A stretch of DNA of 64,000 nt from Byssovorax sp. GTDB taxonomy: Bacteria; Myxococcota_A; Polyangia; Polyangiales; Polyangiaceae. This document shows positions 1-7,243 of the stretch, piece by piece; the first letter of the stretch is position 1; each line of letters opens with the position of its first letter. The position numbers were made by a program, and so were the translations under genes. The stretch lies in contig JANYGI010000026.1 of assembly GCA_025362495.1 (NCBI GenBank), positions 167,911-231,910 on the forward strand, in the 5' to 3' direction. The notes below the pieces were generated by a model. The model did no database searches and was not told the origin of the DNA. It worked only from the letters and a program-made list of their open reading frames with translations.

Positions 1-683
1 ACCTCGGCGGCGCTCGCCAGGCCCATCATGTAGAGATCGAGCTTCGAATACGCGATCGTCGAGGGGACGGCGGCGATGGCGGTGTACGTACCATCGCCGT
101 TGTCCTTCCACTGGTTGCCGCCCGCCGGCGAGCCGCCCGCGTCCATGAAGAAGGACCAGTGAAACGGGAACCCGGTGAGCTCGTCCGGCGTGGGGCCGGG
201 GACCCGGAGCGCGGGGCCCCAGTTGTGGGAGAGCTCGAGCAGAAAGAGGTAATTGGCAAAGCCCTCTTCGAGCGCCGCCTGCTTCGCCGCGCGCTGCTTC
301 AGCTTCAGGATGCTGTTGTGGAAGAGCACGCTCCGCAGCGGCGGCTTCGACGAGGTGAACGTGCCGTCGGGCGGGTAAAAGGCCTCGATCCCGATGCCCT
401 TCACGTCGAGCCCCTGGGGATCGAAGATGGTGCTGATGTAGTCGCCGCCGCTGAACGGGAACGTGGTCCACACGCTGAGGACCTGGGGGATGGGCTGCCC
501 CGCCGCGGCGTAGAGCGCGAAGAGCTTCTTCTCGATCACCTTGGCGTGAGCCTGGGTATCGAATTTCGTCCCTTCGATGGTGCCGTCGTCCTGGAGCACG
601 ACGTAGGGAGGCGGGGCGGCGCCCGCCGAGGCGGCGAGCGTGAGACCGAAGGAAGCGGCGAGGGCGAGGGGGGCGAGGCGCAT
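1..683 (-). CDS. secreted protein, degenerate metalloprotease-like, C-terminus beyond window
   Basis: This frame is open from an ATG at 683 to the left edge, so the C-terminus is missing. The product begins with a Sec-type signal peptide (MRLAPLALAA, cleavage near AGA-AP). Around residue 147 it reads LELSHNWG, followed by HWSFFMDAGGSPAGG and SKLDLYMMGL. From memory, this layout resembles secreted myxobacterial proteins that carry HELGHRW plus LDLYLMGL. If so, the first His of a HExxH zinc motif is replaced by Leu, which would suggest an inactive or non-peptidase member. The signal peptide is clear. The family link is an inference and no function is assigned. It is transcribed away from its neighbour, the nucleotidase. 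Confidence 0.6.
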   Translation of the reverse strand, partial: MRLAPLALAASFGLTLAASAGAAPPPYVVLQDDGTIEGTKFDTQAHAKVIEKKLFALYAAAGQPIPQVLSVWTTFPFSGGDYISTIFDPQGLDVKGIGIEAFYPPDGTFTSSKPPLRSVLFHNSILKLKQRAAKQAALEEGFANYLFLLELSHNWGPALRVPGPTPDELTGFPFHWSFFMDAGGSPAGGNQWKDNGDGTYTAIAAVPSTIAYSKLDLYMMGLASAAE

Positions 684-805
684 GAGGCGCGTGGCAAGCA
701 AGCGAGGTGCCGTGGTCGGATCGCCTGCAATTCAGCCGTTTCTGGCGTCGTCGTCACTCCGCTGACGGCGCGCGCGCCCGACCCCGTGCGCTCGCGGGAC
801 GGCGC

Positions 806-2350
806 CTACAGCTCGTGCGGGAGCAGATCCCGCGGGCTCCGGTAATATTGCAGCGGCGAGTACGCCAGCAGATTGGACACCTTGGAGGTGTAAAGACAGG
901 CATACTCCTCCACCTGATCTCCGAAGCTCGAGGTCTCGTGGGCCTCCTTGAGCAGGGAGCCCCAGTAGGGGTGGAAGCGCCGCGCGATCTCGCGCTCGAG
1001 CTTGCCAGTCTCGGCGTCGAGGGTGCGCAGCTGCCCGCGGATCCGCTCGACGGCGCGCTTGACCCGGGTGCGCTCGAGCTCGTTCTGCGAGGCCCCGTTC
1101 ATGCGGAGCACCGGCGGCGGGACCAGGATCGAGAGGGCCGGGGCCTCGACCACCTGGGTCGCCGGATCGTCCTCGAGCTTGCGGGTGAGGTCCTTGAAGC
1201 GCTGCTGGTAATACCGAAGCTGGTCCTCGAGCTCTTCGCGCCGCTCTTCCAGCAAACCGCTCTTCTCGTGCTCCTGGCGACAGGCCTCGTGGGCGTTCAC
1301 CTCGGCTTCCATCTCCTGGATGATCATCGCCGTGCGCCAGGCGCTCTCTTTCTTGGAGCGGAGGATGTCGCCGTAGATGTGGTCGCCGACGTAGAGGACC
1401 CGATCGCCGGTGACGCCGAGGGCCTTCTCGAAGTCGTGGAGATTGCCACCCTCGTAGATCGTGCCGCGCTCGAGCGGCAGCGTCGCCGGGATGAGCTCGT
1501 CGCCGGATCGCTGCATCATCGGCCGGCGCTCCTGGAAGAACGCGGGCTTCTGCGAGGCGACGATGATCACGTCGAAGTAGTGACGGAAGCTCGGGTACTC
1601 CGGCATCGCCCCGCCGAGGAGGTAATGCATCATCTGCTCGGTGTAGAGCCAGCGGCTGTTGGTGAGCAGGAAGAGCTTCTTGCCGGCGCTCCGCAGCTTG
1701 TGGAGTGTCTGGGCCAGGTTGGGATCGCGATCGACGTAGCCGGGGAGGTTCCCGTTGAGGGTGTCGAGGATCGTCCCGTCGCGGTGGGCCTCGTCGATGC
1801 ACTCGCGGATGTCGGTGAAGAGCCGCGCGAAGTCGAGCTGGAGGCCGCGCGACTCGAAGGCGTCGACGATGCCGGTGTACATCGTGGCCTCGGACAGGGC
1901 GTAGAGGGTGTCGATCCAGTGGTAGCGCGCCGTGGTGGGGCGGATCTTCTTCGACTGGTAGAGCGCGCGGATCTCGTCCTTCGAGAGCTCGCGCAGGCCG
2001 TGGTAGCCCTGCTGCACCACCTTGAAGCGATCCATCTTCAGGATGTGCCCGAAGCGCTTGTCGATCAGCAGGCCGCGGATCGGAAAGTCGATCGGGTACT
2101 GGATGTTCTGGATCACGTCCGGCGGGTAGCCCCGCGTCGCCAGCTTCTTCACCGTGGCCTGGATGGAGAGCTTGTCCATCTCGGCCTGGTTGTAGATGGC
2201 GAGGGTGTAGTCCATGTCGAACCCAACCCAGTCGATGCCGGACATCTTCAGGTTGCGGTTGACGAACACGCGCCGGGTCCGCGGGATCCGCGTGGGCTCG
2301 GGCGGGGGCCGGAGGCCGGTGATGGGCAGGTCGAGCTGTTCGAACGTCAC
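806..2350 (-). CDS. HAD-superfamily 5'-nucleotidase (HAD-IG type)
   Basis: This 514-residue cytosolic protein has the motifs of the HAD-IG family related to eukaryotic purine 5'-nucleotidase (NT5C2), which dephosphorylates nucleoside monophosphates through an aspartyl-phosphate. Motif I is VGFDMDYTL near residue 44, with the nucleophile and acid/base aspartates. Motif II is LFLLTNS near residue 230, and motif IV is VGDHIYGD near residue 323. A charged helical stretch (about residues 345-400, EERREELEDQL) lies between the core and the C-terminus. The start is the ATG at 2350. The gene stands alone with no evident operon partner. Family assignment is firm; the exact nucleotide substrate is unknown. 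Confidence 0.9.
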   Translation of the reverse strand: MTFEQLDLPITGLRPPPEPTRIPRTRRVFVNRNLKMSGIDWVGFDMDYTLAIYNQAEMDKLSIQATVKKLATRGYPPDVIQNIQYPIDFPIRGLLIDKRFGHILKMDRFKVVQQGYHGLRELSKDEIRALYQSKKIRPTTARYHWIDTLYALSEATMYTGIVDAFESRGLQLDFARLFTDIRECIDEAHRDGTILDTLNGNLPGYVDRDPNLAQTLHKLRSAGKKLFLLTNSRWLYTEQMMHYLLGGAMPEYPSFRHYFDVIIVASQKPAFFQERRPMMQRSGDELIPATLPLERGTIYEGGNLHDFEKALGVTGDRVLYVGDHIYGDILRSKKESAWRTAMIIQEMEAEVNAHEACRQEHEKSGLLEERREELEDQLRYYQQRFKDLTRKLEDDPATQVVEAPALSILVPPPVLRMNGASQNELERTRVKRAVERIRGQLRTLDAETGKLEREIARRFHPYWGSLLKEAHETSSFGDQVEEYACLYTSKVSNLLAYSPLQYYRSPRDLLPHEL

Positions 2351-2520
2351 GGGTCACGGCGAGACTAACCTACCCGGCCCTCGACGTCGAAAACCCTGCT
2401 CGCCCGGGGAGCGCGCCGTCTGTCCGGACCGGGAAAACAAGCCCCGGTCTCTCCCGCGCGGAGGATGCGAGGCGGTCTCTTCCGTCGTCGCCGGAGAGCG
2501 GTGCTACGACGCCCGGCGTG

Positions 2521-3192
2521 ATGATCCGCGCGACCGGGTTGCGAAAGCTCTACGGCGACGCCCGCGCCCGGCGCGCCGCGCTCGACGGCGTCGATTTCTC
2601 GGTGGAACCGGGGGATTTCGTCGCCGTGCTCGGGCCGAGCGGATCGGGGAAGAGCACGCTGCTGGCGATCCTCGGGGGGCTCGATCGCGACTACGAAGGT
2701 CGGCTCGAAATCTTCGGGAGCGAGCTGCGCGGGCTTGGGGACGCGGCGCTGGCGCGGCTCCGAGGCGCGCGGATTGGCTTCATTTTCCAGGCATTTCACC
2801 TGCTCTCGCACCTCTCGGTGATCGACAACGTCCTCGCTCCGTCGCTGTTCGCCGAGGGCGCCGGGGATCTCCGGCTGCGCGCGCTCGCGCTCCTCGATCG
2901 GGTCGGTCTCGTCGACCGCCGCGACGATCCGCCGACCGAGCTCTCCGGCGGTCAGCGGCAGCGCGTCTCGATCGCGCGGGCGCTGCTGCGGAAGCCCGAT
3001 CTCGTGCTCTGCGACGAGCCGACCGGGAACCTCGACGCCGAGACCGGCGAGCGCATCGTCGACCTGTTCCGCGAGCTGCACGTCGAGGAGAAGCTCACCC
3101 TCGTGGCCGTGACGCACGAGGAGCGGCTGGCCCGCGCGGCGACGCGGACGGTGCGGCTCCGCGCCGGGAAGATCGACGGAGGCGAGGCGTGA
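2521..3192 (+). CDS. ABC transporter ATP-binding protein, LolD/MacB type
   Basis: A compact ATPase of about 223 residues. It has Walker A GPSGSGKST near residue 38, a Q-loop (FIFQAFHLL), signature LSGGQRQRVSIARALL, Walker B DLVLCDEPTGNLD and an H-loop (AVTHEE). The spacing and the GNLD after Walker B are typical of the LolD/MacB/FtsE subgroup, which work as mechanotransmission ATPases rather than classical importers. The gene can start at GTG 2518 or ATG 2521. Its stop overlaps the GTG start of the permease (GTGA), so the two are translationally coupled. The pair probably moves lipoproteins, or another envelope substrate, across the periplasm. The substrate is unknown. Confidence 0.9.
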   Translation: MIRATGLRKLYGDARARRAALDGVDFSVEPGDFVAVLGPSGSGKSTLLAILGGLDRDYEGRLEIFGSELRGLGDAALARLRGARIGFIFQAFHLLSHLSVIDNVLAPSLFAEGAGDLRLRALALLDRVGLVDRRDDPPTELSGGQRQRVSIARALLRKPDLVLCDEPTGNLDAETGERIVDLFRELHVEEKLTLVAVTHEERLARAATRTVRLRAGKIDGGEA

Positions 3193-4580
3193 GGCTCGGC
3201 GCGCTCTCGACCTTGATCCGCCGCGATCTGCGGCGCACCCGCGGCGCGCTCGTGACGAGCGGCTTCGGCATCGCCGCGGGCACGGCGGCGCTGGTGTTCT
3301 TCCTGGCGCTCGGCCTCGGCGTGCGCGCTGTGCTGCTCGGCGAGGTGTTCCCGATCGATCAGATCGAGCTCGAGCCGCCGAAGCAAGGCGATCCCGGGCT
3401 GCTCGGGCTGCTCGTCGGCTCGGGCGGCCCGCCGGGGATCGGTGAGGGCTCGGTCCGCGATCTCGCGATGGTGCCGGGCGTGCTGTCGGTCGATCCCAGG
3501 CTGCGCTTCGCGTTTCCGTCGAGCGGGCGCGGCGGCAAAGAGATCTTCGGCCACGATGTCGGCACGAGCGAGCTGCTCGGCGACGGGATCGAGCCGTCGC
3601 TCACGCGCGGCGAGTCGTTCGGATCGATCGCGTTCGAAGATCCGCTGACGCACCCGGGCGCGGCGTGCGCCGACGACGGCGGGTGCGCGGCGCCGCAGTA
3701 CTGTGAGCGCCCGAGCGACGCCGCGGCGGGCGCGTGCTCGGATCCCGTCCCGGTGCTGGTGAGCCGCTATCTCGTGGAGATCTTCGACAAGAGCATCGCG
3801 CCGGCGCACGGCCTGCCGCCGATCGGCGAGACGCTGGTGGGGCGGGCCCAGGGGGTGACCTTCGCGCTCCGGCTGGGCGAGTCGCTGCTCGGCCGCGCAA
3901 AAAGCGGCGAGCCGCGGACGGTGCGCGCGCGCGTCGCCGGCGTCTCGCGGCGCGCCGTCGATCTCGGGATCACGCTGCCGCTCTCGGTCGTGCGCCGGTG
4001 GAACCGCGAGTACGCGGGCGCGGGCGCGGCCGACAGCTTCTCCAGCGTCGTGGTGCGGGCGAAGGACGCCAGCGCGATCGGCCTCGCGCTCGAGCGGGGC
4101 AAGGCGCTCGGGCTCGAGCCCCACGACACCCGCGCGCGCGACGTGTCGGTGCTCATCACCGGCGTGATGGCGCTGCTCTCGCTCGTCGCGGCGGTGATCC
4201 TCGTCGTGTCGGCCTCGAACATCGCCTACACGTTCCGCGTGCTCGTGAGCGAGCGCCGCGCCGAGATCGCGCTCTACCGGGCCGTCGGCGCGACCGGGGC
4301 CGACATGCGCGCGTGGATGCTCGGCCTCGCCGCCGCGGTGGGCCTCGTCGGCGGAGCGGCCGGCCTCGTGATCGCGCGCGCTCTGGCGCTGCTCACCGAC
4401 GAGATCGCGGCGAGGAAGCTCCCCGATTTCCCGTTCAAGCCCGCTTCGTTCTTCGCGTTCCCACCGTGGTTGTGGGCGGCTGGCCTCGGCTTCGCGGCGC
4501 TGTTCGCGGCCCTCGGCGCCTTCCGCCCGGCGCGTCGCGCCTCGCGCGTGGAGCCCGCGGCGGCGCTGTCGGGGAGCTGA
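3189..4580 (+). CDS. ABC transporter permease, FtsX/MacB-like
   Basis: A 463-residue membrane protein starting at a GTG that overlaps the ATPase stop by 4 bp. It has one N-terminal membrane segment (about residues 18-45), a large periplasmic domain, and three C-terminal membrane segments (from about residue 315, VLITGVMALLSLVAAVI). The last three carry the FtsX core, with the VSERRAEIALYRAVGA motif and a C-terminal FRPARRASRVEPAAAL. This is the MacB/LolC four-helix topology. The periplasmic domain contains a short Cys-rich insertion near residue 158 (CADDGGCAAPQYC) that is not usual in LolC/E. It is an inner-membrane partner of the upstream ATPase, with unknown substrate. Confidence 0.88.
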   Translation: MRLGALSTLIRRDLRRTRGALVTSGFGIAAGTAALVFFLALGLGVRAVLLGEVFPIDQIELEPPKQGDPGLLGLLVGSGGPPGIGEGSVRDLAMVPGVLSVDPRLRFAFPSSGRGGKEIFGHDVGTSELLGDGIEPSLTRGESFGSIAFEDPLTHPGAACADDGGCAAPQYCERPSDAAAGACSDPVPVLVSRYLVEIFDKSIAPAHGLPPIGETLVGRAQGVTFALRLGESLLGRAKSGEPRTVRARVAGVSRRAVDLGITLPLSVVRRWNREYAGAGAADSFSSVVVRAKDASAIGLALERGKALGLEPHDTRARDVSVLITGVMALLSLVAAVILVVSASNIAYTFRVLVSERRAEIALYRAVGATGADMRAWMLGLAAAVGLVGGAAGLVIARALALLTDEIAARKLPDFPFKPASFFAFPPWLWAAGLGFAALFAALGAFRPARRASRVEPAAALSGS

Positions 4581-4588
4581 GCTTTGAT

Positions 4589-5050
4589 TCAGTTCTTCGC
4601 GCAGAAGTTCGGCGCGCCGAAGTCCTTGAACTTGTCGCTGCAATATCCGCCGACAGGGCAGGTGTCGGCAGCGCCGGTCTCGCACGGGCCTCGGGTGCAG
4701 TAGAGCGTGGTCGACGGCGGAGGGGCCGTGGTCGTGCAAGTGGGCGTCTGACCACCGCAGTCGGCGTCGGTGGCGCACGTCTTGTAAGAGTACATGTCGG
4801 CCGCGGGCTGGCCGCCGGTCGTCGCGCCTCCGCCGCCACCACCGCTTCCGCTGCTGCTCGCGCCCGCGGACGTGGTGCCGCCGCCCGCGTCCGGAGGGGC
4901 TGCATGGCACATGTTGAGAATGACGATCTCCCCCGGATCGCAGGGATTGGAGTCCCAGCAACCCGCGAGCACCACCACCGCGGTGGCGCCGAGTGCAGAG
5001 AGGGTCGGGGCGAGGGCCGCCGACCGCGGGATACGAGAGCGCGTGTTCAT
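4589..5050 (-). CDS. Cys-rich putative lipoprotein
   Basis: A small exported protein of about 153 residues. The chosen ATG at 5050 gives a positively charged start (MNTRSRIPR), a hydrophobic segment and the lipobox VLAGC, so it is probably a lipid-anchored outer-membrane or periplasmic protein. After the anchor comes a Gly/Ser/Thr linker (SSGSGGGGGG) and a compact domain with about eight cysteines (CATDADCGG, YCTRGPC, FCAKN) that may form disulfides. The 'CxxDxDC' pattern is common in myxobacterial lipoproteins of unknown role. An upstream in-frame start at 5098 would bury the signal and is less likely. Function unknown. Confidence 0.72.
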   Translation of the reverse strand: MNTRSRIPRSAALAPTLSALGATAVVVLAGCWDSNPCDPGEIVILNMCHAAPPDAGGGTTSAGASSSGSGGGGGGATTGGQPAADMYSYKTCATDADCGGQTPTCTTTAPPPSTTLYCTRGPCETGAADTCPVGGYCSDKFKDFGAPNFCAKN

Positions 5051-5072
5051 CTTCGGGCTTCTCCGCCGGCGC

Positions 5073-5531
5073 TCAGGGCGCCAGGACCTGGCCGCCACGG
5101 ATGCGACCGATGATCTTCACCGCGGGGGTGACGTCCCCCATGGCCACGTAACCCACGCCGCCGGTGTCCTCGCTCACGGCGCGGACCACGGCGCTCGCGG
5201 ACGACACCTTGCGCGGAGGCCGCTCGCCGCCGCGGATCTTGCGATCGGTCCAGTAGCGGGCCGAGCGATCGGGATCGAGCCCCAGCACCGCTGCGTCGAA
5301 GCCTTTCCGGAGCGCGTTGTCCTCCGGGAGGTTCACCGGGGCGGCCGCCGTGCCGCTCGACCACTGGGTCTGCGTCGTCTGGAACAACGGACGAAGGGTG
5401 TCCCGGTCGACGGACTTCGCGGGGTTGGACTTGTTGACGATGATGGCAATCTCATCGCCCTCCGCCTGCGAGTGGGAGGACAGCGTCCCGCCCAGCAGTG
5501 ACATGCCAAGAATCAAAAGGAGACGTCGCAT
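5073..5531 (-). CDS. PstS-like periplasmic substrate-binding domain protein
   Basis: A 152-residue exported protein with an N-terminal signal (RRLLLILGMSLLGG). The single domain resembles short phosphate ABC transporter substrate-binding-like proteins (PBP-like family): IIVNKSNPAKSVDR at the start, a central LRPLFQTTQTQW, and GGVGYV near the end. It is about half the length of a true PstS and no ABC transporter genes lie nearby. The ATG at 5531 has a GAGG ribosome site 4 nt upstream; an ATG at 5543 lacks one. It lies 15 bp downstream of the porin gene on the same strand, so the two are probably co-transcribed. A role in ligand sensing or in anion binding near the porin is an inference. Confidence 0.72.
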   Translation of the reverse strand: MRRLLLILGMSLLGGTLSSHSQAEGDEIAIIVNKSNPAKSVDRDTLRPLFQTTQTQWSSGTAAAPVNLPEDNALRKGFDAAVLGLDPDRSARYWTDRKIRGGERPPRKVSSASAVVRAVSEDTGGVGYVAMGDVTPAVKIIGRIRGGQVLAP

Positions 5532-5546
5532 GTATCCTCGCATCGG

Positions 5547-7025
5547 TCAAAACGACATGATCAGCCGCGACATCGCCGTGGTGACATCCTGCTCGGGCGC
5601 GATCTTCTCGGTGTCGGCCGTCCCTGCGATGCTCGCGAACCACGCGCGCGACACCTGGCTTCGGAATGTGACGGAGCTTGTGATGTAGAAGTTCAATCCT
5701 CCGCCGAGCTCGAAGAGCGTGTCGGCAAACGACCAGGGGGTGCGATGAAAGGAGCCAGTGACATAGGGCTCCATGTTCAGGAACGAGAGGCGGTGCGCGA
5801 CGATGGCGTAGGCCGACGTCGTCCAGGAGTTGGGCGTGGTGGCGTTGAGCGCGAACGTGGCCAGGACCGGCTCGCGCGCGCCCGGATCGTAGACCTTGCG
5901 CGCCACCGCGGCTTCCAGCCGCACGCGGGTCGCTCCGACGTCGAACGACGCGTCAACGCCGCCGATGGACTCGCGGAACGCGTAGGTGCTGTGCCCGTTG
6001 GCGACGAGCGATCCTCCGGGGCCGAGCGTGATGTCAACGACCTCGTCCGAGACTCGGCCCGTGTAGAACGAGGCTCCGAACTTCATCGACAGAGCGCCGC
6101 TCTGCTCGTTCGCCGCCGAGATACGGCCGCCGAAGCCGCGGTCGTCCTCGAAGGTGATCGGCGCGAGATCGGTGCGCCCGTTGCTGACATAGGCGCTGTA
6201 CCCGAGCTCCCACGGGCCCGCGAAGGTGCTGCCATGGATCATGACGCCGGTCTGTCGCGTGGGGAACATGCGCGAAGAAATGAAGAACGGGACCTTGGTG
6301 GTGATCACCACCGGTGTCCCGTGGTCGACGTTGTAGACACCGAACGGTGTGAAGAACTGGCCGACGCGCACCTTGAGGAAGCTGAAATGGGTCCAGTCGA
6401 GGTGGGCGCGCTCGATCGAGACGAGCCCACCGAACACGTACGTGCCGTCGGGCTGAGCGGGATCGGGGTGGCCATACTGCCGCTCGGTCAGCCGCGCCAG
6501 GACACCTGCAGGAGGCGAGGTGTTCGACTGCTCGGGGCTGCCGCCGGGCGCGTTCGAGAAGTGTACCTCGCCGAGGAAGCGCCAGTCTTTGCTGGGCTGG
6601 GCGTCGAGATACAGATTCAGGTTACCGACGACGAAGTTCGTGGCGTTCGACGAGGCGAGGTACGGCGCGATCAGCGACGTCTCCGAGATCCACGTGCGCT
6701 GGACGCCCATGTCGGTGAAACCGTAGATCCGGAACAGGTTCTTGCTGTCGTCCTTGTCGGCCGTGCTCTGCGCGCTCTCGACGGCGGCGAGTCGCTCCTC
6801 GAGGTCGGCGAGGCGCTTCTCCGCGGCGGTGGGCTGCGGCCGGACCTCGCCGGCGGGCGCAGGGATCGCGGGCGGCGCGGCGGTGACAGGCGCACTTTCG
6901 GCCGCCTGGGCGTGCGCGAGCGACGTCAGCAACAGCACTCCTCCAAGGCCTCCTCCAAGGCCTCGTCCGAGGCGCGCCGCAGGACAGGCACCCGCTCGCG
7001 AGCCGTGAATCTCTCCCATTCTCAT
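5547..7025 (-). CDS. outer-membrane beta-barrel porin with N-terminal coiled coil
   Basis: A 492-residue protein with a signal peptide ending near AHAQA, then a Pro/Ala stretch and a short coiled coil (KRLADLEERLAAVESAQ). The rest is about 390 residues of alternating hydrophobic/polar strands rich in Tyr, Phe and Gly. It ends in SRLIMSF, with the C-terminal Phe typical of outer-membrane barrels recognised by BamA. The coiled-coil-plus-barrel layout resembles phosphate-type (OprP/O-like) and other trimeric porins of Proteobacteria and Myxococcota. It is followed on the same strand by the PstS-like gene and is divergent from the sensor kinase. Substrate is not readable from sequence. Confidence 0.8.
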   Translation of the reverse strand: MRMGEIHGSRAGACPAARLGRGLGGGLGGVLLLTSLAHAQAAESAPVTAAPPAIPAPAGEVRPQPTAAEKRLADLEERLAAVESAQSTADKDDSKNLFRIYGFTDMGVQRTWISETSLIAPYLASSNATNFVVGNLNLYLDAQPSKDWRFLGEVHFSNAPGGSPEQSNTSPPAGVLARLTERQYGHPDPAQPDGTYVFGGLVSIERAHLDWTHFSFLKVRVGQFFTPFGVYNVDHGTPVVITTKVPFFISSRMFPTRQTGVMIHGSTFAGPWELGYSAYVSNGRTDLAPITFEDDRGFGGRISAANEQSGALSMKFGASFYTGRVSDEVVDITLGPGGSLVANGHSTYAFRESIGGVDASFDVGATRVRLEAAVARKVYDPGAREPVLATFALNATTPNSWTTSAYAIVAHRLSFLNMEPYVTGSFHRTPWSFADTLFELGGGLNFYITSSVTFRSQVSRAWFASIAGTADTEKIAPEQDVTTAMSRLIMSF

Positions 7026-7243
7026 AGGACGCTCCCTGGTCTCCTGGCAGCAGCGCGCCGCCGCGCAGCTGGCCTGCTCGCCGCGCGCAACGGCCGCGTC
7101 GTACTGACGATGCCGTCCCTTCCAGACGACGGGCGGAACGGCAGACGGGACGCGCGCTTGAGCAACATTCCTCGTGGCGGGGCGCGGCCTCGCTCAAGGA
7201 AGACGCTCTGCCCGCCGTATCGAGGGCCGGAGGAGACTGCGTA

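Noticed and set aside
707..2368. Long plus-strand open frames opposite the 5'-nucleotidase
   Set aside because: High GC leaves antisense frames open; the opposite strand has full HAD motifs, and the antisense products are His/Glu/Leu/Arg-rich without family features.
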